DNA of 64,000 bases, taken from the NCBI GenBank assembly GCA_963082875.1, contig OY720098.1, positions 20,708,001 to 20,772,000 on the forward strand. The letters run 5' to 3'. A model generated the notes under the pieces. That model was not told the DNA's origin, ran no database searches, and was given only the letters and a program-made list of their open reading frames with translations. Position numbers and translations under genes: made by a program. This DNA is from Corella eumyota. Its lineage: Eukaryota; Chordata; Ascidiacea; Phlebobranchia; Corellidae. Below, piece after piece: positions 54,581 through 64,000 of this stretch (positions are counted from its first letter, which is position 1; each line of letters starts with the position of its first letter).

Positions 54581-55877
54581 ATGACTGAAACCATATTTAT
54601 TAACACACTTTTACGTGGGAAGGAGAAAAGTGAATGTAGTTTAAGAAAACCAACGGAAATTGGACGATTTTCGTTAGATGGAAACCGAAAATTTCATCAC
54701 GACCGACATGAAATGAGTTGCTATACTCCACCTTTAATTAATGGACGATTAACTAAAGAATTAGATTTGAATGATGGTTACAACACCCCGCGATTTATTA
54801 AACGTGACGAGGACATAAAAGAAAAACTCGATCATTTATTAGAGTGGGTTTTATTCAACAAAACCCGATTTATTGAAACGAATAATTCTAATCAAGCCAA
54901 ACGGGCTAAGACAGATTCATTAATAGGTGAATACCCTGATTTTATTCTATGGAGGGGTCACGTGACCAAGTTGATGTGCACTCCATTTGAGAACAGGGAT
55001 GGTTGGATAATGGCAGCTCAAAAACTTAACAACACAATTTACATCAGCGAGATTGAATCAGAAACCAAAGCAAATGAGCGAAGAAATCGGAGCAGAAAAG
55101 ATAGCCTCATGACATATTGGGGGGTCAGGTTTGAAGGTTACATGACGGGTCCTTTCGTAAAACCTGGGACCCAACATAAAAACCCCCAAACTGAAACTAT
55201 TACAAACACGAACAGAGCATTTTGTTCGGTGATAAGAACGAGGTTAAATGGAAGACACTCGATGGTGTATGGAGCGGAGGTAGACTGCTGCCACCCAGTG
55301 GAGGTTATTAATCCTCCCGATTGTTACGTTGAACTAAAAACAAGTCGAAGATTAACCTCAAAAAGACAGGAAGATAATTTTTATCGTTATAAGGTAAATA
55401 AAAGATTAATACCTCTTGATGTTTTGCTCATTTTATTTCTCCTAGAAAACCTGTAAAATAAAAGCAAGTTATATTCTGTTGTAAGATTTTTATAAATTGC
55501 ATTGTTTTAAGTTCTTACCTTTTATGCAGGCATTAAAATGGTGGGCCCAATCATACTTAGCTGGAATCCCACAAATAACTTGCGGGTTTCGAGATGATGA
55601 CGGATTTGTGACCGACATTGAAAACTTTGACACATTTCAGTTACCATCTAAAGCTAAAAGATTAAGAAATTCGTGGAATTCGAAATCATCTCTGATTTTT
55701 CTTGATAACATTTTTCAGTGGATAAAAGAACAGTTTGCAAATTTTAAAAACGAGGATTATAAAGATGTGTTAATATTTAAAAGGGGTCCTGGTAGCCAAA
55801 CTATAAGTTGTAAGCTTTATAAATCACCATCTCAATTTGAATTTTTAAATAAGGAATATGTAGATGAGATCCTATGA
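54581..55877 (+). CDS. DXO: Decapping and exoribonuclease protein (DXO/Rai1 family)
   Basis: Two exons, 54581-55393 and 55530-55877, giving 386 residues (human DXO 396). Family motifs in order: FILWRGHVTKLMCTP with R125; YWGVRFEGYMTG with E185; GAEVDC with E233 and D235; YVELKTSR with E251 and K253; and ALKWWAQSYLAGIPQITCGF after the intron. All metal-binding acidic residues and the catalytic Lys correspond to human R132, E192, E234, D236, E253 and K255. The enzyme removes incomplete 5' caps and NAD caps from RNA and degrades the product 5' to 3' as mRNA 5'-end quality control. The N-terminus (about 1-30) is variable in the family, so the start is supported mainly by the open frame and the acceptor-like sequence upstream. 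Confidence 0.95.
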
Positions 55878-56360
55878 CGAAAATAGAATTTATTATTAAT
55901 CTGTGTAACAGTAACATAACATACGAGGTTACAAAATACTAGAACTAAATAACGTTTAAATTTGGGCGGATAAGATAGGTTCTTAATTAAAACAAATTAA
56001 TATTTCTGTACATACAATTTGCACATTAGAGTATAAAATATTGTTTAAAAGTGTTTGTGTATGTTTTAACTATGCTGTTCTACATCATCTAATTAAGAGA
56101 ATAATGTTTATAAAGGCTACTTTAAGCAAGTTATATATTATTTAACACTGCATTAATAATGTAACAGTTTTCTATGTATAAGTTAGGTTTAATTAGGTTC
56201 CAATATAATGTACAAGGACAGTTCTTCTGCTAAAAAAGTTTAGATATTTCTTATTACTTTATTTTCCATTTTTGGTTTAAATAGTAAGTGTGTTTATCTT
56301 GTTATGCAAATTGATTACATCTTTTCATTTTTTCTTTACAAACTTATATTTTTTCTCCAC
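55878..56360. other. Convergent 3' flanks of DXO and ODF2
   Basis: DXO (plus) and ODF2 (minus) end tail to tail in 483 bp of AT-rich DNA. No dispersed repeat or additional gene recognised. Confidence 0.5.
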
Positions 56361-59300
56361 CTAAAAGGGTGAATCTCTGCGAGGGGGTACAGTGGACCTT
56401 ACAGGGGTTGAGGTCAGGTCAATGTCACCCCCAAAAACATTGTTGTACGATTGTTTGAGGAAGTTGACATAATTTCTCATGGATCTGTTGGTTGATTCTG
56501 CTTGTTCCAATCTATCTCTTACATCTTGTAACTTACTTTGTGATCTTCTTTCAGCCTGTGAAGTATAAGGGTTGTTAACATATTGAAAAAGGGGGTTTTA
56601 TGTTGAAGAATATAGCAATAAAAACACAACTGTTAAATAAAAGGTTGGGGGTTGGTTAAATAACCATGGCTCAAAGTCAAACCCTTTTCTTAAAACATTA
56701 TTTATTTATTGGTTATATTAAGTTACAAACCATTTTGTTTTGTGCCATTTGATTTAACAGAAGATCCAAAGAAAGAAGCTTAAGCATTTATAAACTCATT
56801 GTATATGTCGATACTCATACATATAATATATGTATGGTGTGTTATAATGATATCTAGTACTAATAAGGTCATAGAAAACATTATACAAATTGGATTAAGC
56901 ACTTACATCTTCTTTAGATCTCTTCTGTGAAGCAATCTCAGTCTTTAACCTCGTTAAATTGGTTTCAAGGTCAACTATGCGGGCTTGGGCTGCATTTTCC
57001 TATAAAAAAGTTATTTTTGAAACATTTTTCCAATTTTTAGGCAGTAAAACATTACCAGTATATAATTATGACACTTTTTGGTAGCGGATATATAACCACT
57101 AGCGCATATAAATTAAGAGTTGTGTCTGTACTATGACATTTAAAATGCAGGGCATCGACAAGTTAGTTCAAATAAAACAAGATGTTACCCTAGCAGTAGC
57201 TTTATCAATCTCAGTATCAACAGCTCTTCTATTATCAGACACTGCAGATTCAAGTTGACGCTTGAAACTATCTCGTTCATGGCCCGTCTCATCCAGTTTC
57301 AACTAAAAGGAAAATATTGTTAAAACATATAAACAAACATTTGTTGTAATATTCTAAGTTGGCTTCTGAGCTAAACTAGCTTGGAGAACAAGTGTTTAAC
57401 CTCAAATTAGTGGTATTTAAAATGGAATTTGTATTTTACAGTAAGTTGAAAGTGAAAATATGTCAAATCCTACCCAAAACTTCAACTCACCTTTAACTTT
57501 TGTATTGTTTCCTCTCTTCCCACCCCATCCAGAACACTTTCTTTTACTCTGATCTCCCGGTCATCCAACTTAGCATGGAGGATCTCCAATCTTGCTTCCA
57601 GAGCTCGATTCTCATCCGAAAGAGCAGAGATTCGTTGTCTCAATGTCGTTGTTTCATCACTTCGATCTTCATCCTGTTGTGAAGTGTTTATTATGACAAA
57701 AATGGGAGATTATATGATGGTTAAAGAGGTGAAAACAAGGCTATTATTAAGAGTTATAAAAATTGTTTCTTAATTCTTAAAATTTTGGGAAAATCTTTCA
57801 ACTCTTATAGCATTTAAAAATGAGAATGCAAAAAGTTCGAAACTGTTATTATTTTGACTTAGTACATATATACAAACCATGAAATTTAAATTATTGCGAA
57901 GTTTTTTGTGTAGCTAAAAATGTAATCAAATCAAAACTATTATTAATCAGCACATGTACCCAGAATTATAAAGTTAATAATCTTTAGTTCACCTTATTAG
58001 TTAGTTCAGCAATGGTCCTGGTTTGATCGCTGGATCTTTGTTCAAATATTCTCAGTTTGTCCTCAGCATCCCTTAATTTAATTTCAGTTTCCTGGTGGAA
58101 AATAGTTAAAAAAATGAAAACAGAGATTGATATAAAAACAACCATGTTAATCCAATAAACCTTGAGTTAACTAGCCTTTTCAACTAATTTTTCCCCACTA
58201 AATCCAACTTTTAAAAGAAAGAGAAATAATAAATAAAGTAACCCCCAAAAAAGTAATTTTAAATTACAAATTCAAATAGCTTAAACTAAACATAGAGCTA
58301 CTTTATAAGAGTGGTAATAATTATTTAATCAAAACCTTAAAGAAAATCCAAAAACACAAGCTTTAAATAACTTAATAAAACCTAATAAACAAAAAGATAA
58401 TGTAAGACATAAACTAATCACTTAATGTTGACTCAACCATTTAAAGTTAAAACTCAAGTAATCCAAGCAATGTAATCATGATTAATTGGACAAACCTTGA
58501 GTAGTTCTGGTAAAGGTTCCAGGTCCCTCATTCTGTCCAACATCTGTTGTCGAACTCTCTCAATCTCACTTGTTCCATCTTCCCTGATCCTCCTAGAGGA
58601 CCTCTCTACTCTCTCAGCTGACAACAGGGCCTACACACCAAGTTTGGGTTAAAATTTAAATAATATTTGCTCTTTATTTTAAAGCCAACTCAACCAACTA
58701 GGCATATACAAGATTTGTAACCAAATTAATGCTTGTGACATTAAAAATTGATAAAAGAACAATTTGCGCAATCATAATACAAGCAGTATGATAAAGTAAA
58801 CTTGTACAACATAGGACTGGGTCAGCGGCTATTATTAGATTTATATTACATCCTTATTACTACAGATTAAAAAAACTAATTGATCTTACCTCTTCAGCCT
58901 CATTCTTAGCTTTCCTGAGTTGATTTCTTAAATCATTTTCAACTCCTTCACGTTGCCTCAACTCACTCCTCAACATTGCAAGTTCTTTGTTCGTTTGTCT
59001 CAACTTCTGCTCTGTGACATCATACTCACTCTTGTACCTCTCAACATCCGATCGACACATTGTTGTCTCATTAGATAACCTGGTGGGTGGATATGTGCAT
59101 GTTAAACATGTGTATAAGCTTGTGGTGTTTAAGTTTATACTTAAAACAGTCAATTTTAATGGTAATTATTGTGGCAAATATTAGACTATATTACAACAAA
59201 TAAAATTCCAATCATGAGCAGGTTATTGACTATTATAAGATGAAAATGAAAGCTAAAACTGTACAATTTAAAAAAATAAAAGACAAGCATAAAAAGATTG

Positions 59301-62300
59301 AGACTAACTTGTCAACTTTTTGTTTTAAGTCATCTTCCTTCCCCCTTGATAGCAAGTTGTTTGTCCGGAGCAGGGATTCTAGCTCATTATTCTTGTCAAT
59401 AAGGGACTTGACGTGATCTTCCAATGTTACATTTTCATCTGATGCTCGCTGGTATCTAATGTGAGGTCATAATCATACAATTGTTTGAAATTAAAAAAAA
59501 ATTACAGTATAAGAATAATGGAAAACCTAAAAGTTTTTTTCCTGCTTAGATTTAAAATTATTTAAACTTTTTACCAACCTGTCCCTCCAAGCATCAGCTT
59601 GTGATCTTGCTTCATCCAATTTTGCCTCCCTCTCCATCAACCTCCCTTCCACAACTTTCAGGTTTTGTTCCGATTTGTCTCCTCTTCCACGTTGTGTCCG
59701 GATCGCCTTCTTCAATCCCTCCTTCTCTCTTGCAAGACTTTCTCTCTCATCTCGTGCCAATCTTGTCACTTCTTCTGCTTCCAAGCGAGCTGTGTCGGTG
59801 TCTCGACTTATATTCTGTTGTAATAAAAGAAAAAATGTTGAAATTTCGCATGTTTTATAAATTGTATCAATAAATAACAAATTCAAAATTAAACAGTATT
59901 TTCTTTTTTTACAAACATAATAATTAACAAAATAAAACTTCTTCAATAATAAAATACACACAAAATTCAAAGATTTAACATACAAACCAATTAATTACAA
60001 ATGATATAAAAAGGCTTAATGCAAAAACACTATTTACTTTTAGTTGAACATGTAGCCTGTTGTTTTCCATTTCCTTGGCACGAAGTTCTCGTTGTAGATG
60101 AGCTCTTGTCATTTCAACTGATTTGTTCAACTCATTTAATGTGTGAGCGTGGTTCTTTTCTTCTGTTACCTGGTGTGTAAATATTATGTCTTACAAATGG
60201 AATAATAAATACCATAATAATTTTAAGATCTAAATACCAAGACATAGCATGAAATTAACTTAAAATATGTGATAAAAAAGTTTTTAAAAGTCAACTTTTA
60301 ACAAACTAAACATTTACAAATTTAAACTTGCAACAAACCTGTGCAGTAAGTTGATCAATCTCAGTTCTTCTCTGGAAGAGCTCGGATTTGAACCGGAGAG
60401 CTTCCGAGTCAGAGGCAGCCATCTTTTTCATGAGGATGTCGCGTTGTTCCTCCAGCCTTTGCACATCAGTCACCGACTAATAATAAACTTATTGTTACAT
60501 CATAAACACCAGTAGTTTTAAAGTAAGGGTTCATATCTTTTATAACATTTGTTGCTAATAAATTGGTTAGTGGAAATTGCATACTTAAAGGTAAATATAA
60601 AATAAAATGCCTTTTTACTAAGCTATCAACTACTAATTAACTTACTTTATGTTGAGCTTGTAGTAATCTTCTGACAGTTCTGTTTGAAGTTTGAAATTCT
60701 TCAAGTTTTGATAAAAGTAAACTTCTTTGTTTGTTCAATAAATTTACATCGGTGGATGACAATCTTTTCTCCTATAAATACACAAGCAAGAATTAGTTAT
60801 TACCTTTTATTTACCCAAAATAAGCTATACAGGGTTACATAACTAGCCAAAATTTTAAAATAAATGTATTTTATTAAGACAAGCTAAGCTGGGTAATGTA
60901 AAAAAACACAGCATAGGTCTTGTACATTTCAACTTCTTCCCATAAACTTACATATTTAAGTTTGGAGACAATATCTCTCAATGCTGCAACTTGTTTTCCA
61001 GCTTCAACTCCGTCCACTTCCGCTGCCACTAACTGGCGCAAAAGAGCATCTTGGTCCGAAGCTACAGAACCCATTTCCTTTCTAAAAGTAAACAATATAT
61101 ACTTTTTTTAAAACTCTTCTTTATTAAACAATTAGTATAAGAAACTTTCAAAAACAAACAAAGAAACAAAAACTTACAAACTGGCTGCCATATTGTCTTG
61201 ATATTGGTCGACATTTTTTCTCAATCTTTGATTTTCTTTCTCTGTTTCTTCAAATTCTTTTGCAATATAATTCAATTCTTTTTGTTTATCTTCTAATGCC
61301 TGAAATTTAAATTAAATTTATTTATATTTTACCAGTCAAAAGCGTGCCCTATGTTTAGAATTTTAATTGTAGTAATATGGTCGCAACTTTCAACTAATAT
61401 TTGCATGCGATAATTAACCCTCACGCCACAAATGGCAGTTTTATTAACAATATATATATAATTTTTAAGTTAACTTACAACTTGTGATTTTTCCAACAAA
61501 TCTTCACGTTTCTCCAATTCTTCCTCAACTTCTTTTAGCTCCATCTAAATTAAACAAAATTATTTATTGTTGGAAACACTGGAAATAAGTTACAAATTTT
61601 TTAACATCTTACACTGGTTGAATGTAGTTTACAAGTCGGTCTTTTAACTATCCTACACTCTGGCATTTTTGTTTTCATTTTATTTTCTTTTTCAATAGGG
61701 TGGATAGGAAATATAGGTGAACAAGGAGGTTGCCATGCTTGACTGCTTATATCATGATCAAATCTTCTTCCTATTCTGACTTCCTCTGGACCTGGATAAC
61801 TTTCTTCCAGTGGTTTTCTGAATGAAACCTGACAAGAAATCTTTTTGTTGGTTTTTTACACTTATCATATAAACTTTACTGCACCATAAATATTTTATTC
61901 AACAACCTTGTTTTTTGACTTCTTTTCATTTTCTGTAACCTGTTCTTTATTATTAAAATCCATGCGGTAAGATCTACATTCAACAAAAAAAATTTTTAAA
62001 TAAACTTACCACTGCTATCTTAAAACCTTAAATATTTAGACAAAATTTTTTAACTTTTTTTTGGTAAGTTCAGAATTAACTAATAAATTTGTAAGAAAAA
62101 TATAGAGAACCTGTCAACAAATAATGTTGAGTCATCTGGACTCCCTTCTTCTCCTAGTTGGCCATACTCTTCTGCTGCCTTTCTTGCTAACCTCTCTTCT
62201 TCTGCCTTCTTTAAAGCATTCTGTTCTTTTAAATTGCAATACTGTTCAGCTTTCTTTACTAAGTTATTTAAAGCTTGTTTAGTCCTTTCTTGTACTGGAT

Positions 62301-63357
62301 TAACTTGTTTTATTTCAGCAAAACAATTGTCATGAAAAGTAGGTGGTTTCTCCTCCACACTGCATAAATATTATTAAGTTAAATCACTTTTTGACTAACC
62401 TATGTTATCTTATCAAATAATGTTTCTTTAAAACTTGGTGCATCATAAATCAATACTCGACAATCACAATAAAATCTTGCAGTGTTTATAATATACTCAA
62501 CTGTTAACTATACCCTTTAATTTTACAGCTTTTAGATTTACCTTTCTTTTATAACTGGCTCAGTTTCTGCATAACATTCTGGCATCAACAACATGTCAGT
62601 TAAGTGAACAGTCTAAAATTAGTTTTATTTCCTTGTTAAAGACAACAAGAACTATTTTATACCTAATTTTTGCTTCAAATTACTTAAAAAGTTTACTATT
62701 GTATGGATTATAAAAAATTTCTACGATAACTAAAAGAAAAAGCACAAAACCTCATTTTTAAGCGTTCCAACTTCTGCCATGAGGCTTTCAATCTTCTTTT
62801 CGTACTCGTTTAGATGACATCTTAATCTGTTGTCCTCTTCATTGGAGAGATCACAAGTCCTCAAGGGGTTCTCGTTAGGGGGCTCAGAGGGCGGGTGAAT
62901 CTCAAGTTGGGATTTCCCTGACTGTTACCCAAAAAAAAAAGTTAAAAAGTTTTATTAATAAAAATTATATATTTTTTAAATAATGTGAATTTTAGGATTG
63001 TGCATTTGATATGGCACTTGACTTAAAGTTAAAGAACTAACTTTTATACTAAACAACAAAAAAAATTAAATGAAAAAATTTTGGCTTAATAGAAAACAAT
63101 TAAAAATACAACTTTATACGAACCTCCCATTTAAATTGTTTATCTAGCTTGTCCTTTGTACTTGTTTTACCAGGAGCTGGGATCCAAGGCCCATGACTTG
63201 TTTTAGGTTTAGCTCTTGGTGCTGACCTCACACTATGTCTTGCATTTCCTTGATGTGTCTTGTAACTTTTGGTCGATAATTCTGTTTGTTTGGGTTTTTT
63301 AAGGTGTAGATGTAGGGGTGTATTGTCTTGTACATGGACATGAATAGGAGATGCCAT
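56361..63357 (-). CDS. ODF2: Outer dense fibre protein 2 / cenexin-like coiled-coil protein
   Basis: 21 exons in transcript order: 63124-63357, 62751-62921, 62542-62612, 62111-62359, 61907-61973, 61613-61828, 61479-61544, 61178-61299, 60952-61081, 60646-60771, 60339-60476, 60038-60169, 59579-59814, 59309-59455, 58890-59079, 58496-58630, 57993-58091, 57491-57673, 57189-57302, 56907-56999 and 56361-56555. They total 3,114 bases, 1,037 residues, which is divisible by three. The N-terminus has the ODF2-like GPWIPAPGKTS. The rod is coiled coil throughout and includes LVAAEVDGVEAGKQVAALRD and REKEGLKKAIRTQRGRGDKS. The C-terminal RDRLEQAESTNRSMRNYVNF and LKQSYNNVFG match vertebrate ODF2 closely. ODF2/cenexin forms mother-centriole distal and subdistal appendages, is needed for cilia, and is a sperm-tail outer dense fibre component. 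The insert at about 61479-62921 makes it longer than human (about 830). Confidence 0.93.
57040..57180 (-). repeat. Possible degraded family A copy in an ODF2 intron
   Basis: Weak similarity only: taaattaagagttgtgtctg, tactatgacatttaaaatgc and gggcatcgacaagttag resemble the gagagttgcaaccatattac / gacaaataaaatgc / gggcgggcttttgactag segments of the family. The diagnostic core is lost. Confidence 0.4.
59085..59240 (-). repeat. Degraded family A copy in an ODF2 intron
   Basis: Contains ttgtggcaaatattagacta, tattacaacaaataaaattc and catgagcaggttattgacta, matching the 3' half of the family, with a poor match in the core (gcttgtggtgtttaag). Confidence 0.5.
61330..61468 (+). repeat. Dispersed repeat family A, near full-length copy in an ODF2 intron
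   Basis: Plus copy: accagtcaaaagcgtgccct, ttgtagtaatatggtcgcaa, ctttcaactaatatttgcat, gcgataattaaccctcacgc, then the core ccacaaatggcagttttatt and a TA tract. It ends just before the ODF2 exon at 61479. Confidence 0.8.
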
Positions 63358-63585
63358 TGTCCTTTGATTATTATGTCACAGTTTTTATGTTTTATTTTTG
63401 GTTCATTAAATATAATCTAAAAAATCAACAATAATTACATAATGCAATGATTATGTACAAAAGTAAATGTAAATTCTATAGCCTATACAAAGTATTAACA
63501 TATGATTTTAGGAATATAAATGGCAGTTTAATTACAAAAACAACACATTATAAGGCAGTGTGAGTACTTTTACAAAATTAACAAA
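63358..63585. other. Short spacer upstream of ODF2
   Basis: 228 bp between the ODF2 start codon and the stop codon of the next minus-strand gene. It must hold the 3' UTR of that gene and the ODF2 5' UTR, so promoter space is very small. A shared transcript cannot be excluded, but nothing in the sequence proves one. Confidence 0.4.
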
Positions 63586-64000
63586 TTAAGATTCTGATAA
63601 CCGAAGTTGAATTTCTGAAATGAAATTTGCGAAGTCATTGTAACTAACTGCAAGTGTGGTAAGATCATCCAAGTTTACTGGGCTGTTAGGTATGATGATA
63701 TTGCTCAATGTGGTCTTGTTTTGGTCGGTATAAACTAACTTAACCTCCAAGCTTGAATGTTTTCCCAAATCATTTGTGTAGGAAATTTCTAAAACCTCAA
63801 ACAAATTGTCTTCAATGACAATCCTTATGCCCGATGTTTCTTCAAGAGAACAACTTTGAGAAGTTGTGTCTTGTACAGATTGGAGTTCCTCAACATTCTC
63901 AAAACTTTCCACTGTGAGGTTTCTTCCAAGAAACAACAAAGTTTTCATTTCTTCCATAATGACCGAATTAATTACATCAATAATTTGTGCTTGGGTTTTA
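63586..64000 (-). CDS. C-terminal part of an unrecognised protein, cut by the right edge
   Basis: An open frame on the minus strand from the right edge to a stop at 63586. The first ATG inside the window (63957) gives 123 residues, but the frame is open upstream of it to base 64000 (AQIIDVINSVIMEEM), with no splice acceptor between. This is therefore probably the last exon of a longer gene rather than a complete small one. The sequence is acidic with alternating strands and helices (IRIVIEDNLFEVLEISY, SSLEVKLVYTDQN, SYNDFANFISEIQLRLSE). A helix followed by beta strands and a final helix could be an RWD-type fold such as kinetochore proteins have (KNL1 C-terminus is one idea), but no diagnostic motif is seen. 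I do not assign a function. Confidence 0.6.
   Translation of the reverse strand, partial: KTQAQIIDVINSVIMEEMKTLLFLGRNLTVESFENVEELQSVQDTTSQSCSLEETSGIRIVIEDNLFEVLEISYTNDLGKHSSLEVKLVYTDQNKTTLSNIIIPNSPVNLDDLTTLAVSYNDFANFISEIQLRLSES

Overview
This is a window of chordate nuclear DNA. The best guess is a tunicate close to Ciona: it is AT-rich with short introns of roughly 100-500 bp, closely packed genes on both strands, animal orthologues (NBEAL, ODF2, GAS2, DR1, MGAT1, DXO, DHX8, RPL35), tRNA-derived SINEs and a second short dispersed repeat. I see no autonomous transposon, retrovirus-like element, rRNA, genuine tRNA gene or CRISPR array. The genus is an inference from compactness and repeat character, not proven.

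Layout. (1) 1-22904, minus strand: a neurobeachin-like gene (NBEAL1/NBEAL2 type) of about 55 recognisable exons. Its WD40 end runs off the left edge and its start codon is at 22904. Its introns carry most of the dispersed repeats. (2) 23444-24586, minus: an intronless beta-ureidopropionase (UPB1) with a complete catalytic triad. (3) 24587-26377: gene-free, holding a nearly perfect 3 x 243 bp tandem repeat. (4) 26378-36378, plus: a tandem cluster of four intact intronless genes and two pseudogenes for an unrecognised seven-transmembrane, receptor-like family. This is the most novel part of the window. (5) 37378-40301, plus: GAS2. (6) 41029-42435, minus: DR1 (NC2 beta). (7) 43538-45707, plus: a Mu-type glutathione S-transferase pseudogene followed by an intact intronless paralogue. 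(8) 46003-48195, plus: MGAT1, the gatekeeper of complex N-glycan synthesis. (9) 49090-52686, minus: DHX8, an intronless spliceosomal DEAH helicase, divergent from RPL35 (53219-54254, plus). (10) 54581-55877, plus: DXO decapping exonuclease. (11) 56361-63357, minus: ODF2/cenexin in 21 exons. (12) 63586-64000, minus: the last part of an unrecognised gene cut by the right edge.

Most genes are unrelated housekeeping or cell-biology genes that are simply neighbours. Three themes link parts of the window. First, an unusual share of intronless genes (UPB1, the 7TM cluster, GST, DHX8) sits beside intron-rich ones. Second, local duplication and decay is seen in the 7TM cluster, the GST pair and the 243 bp repeat. 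Third, two short interspersed repeat families populate introns and intergenic DNA. Exon coordinates were read by hand from splice consensus and reading frame. Coding lengths add up to whole codons for GAS2, DR1, MGAT1, RPL35, DXO and ODF2, which supports those models.
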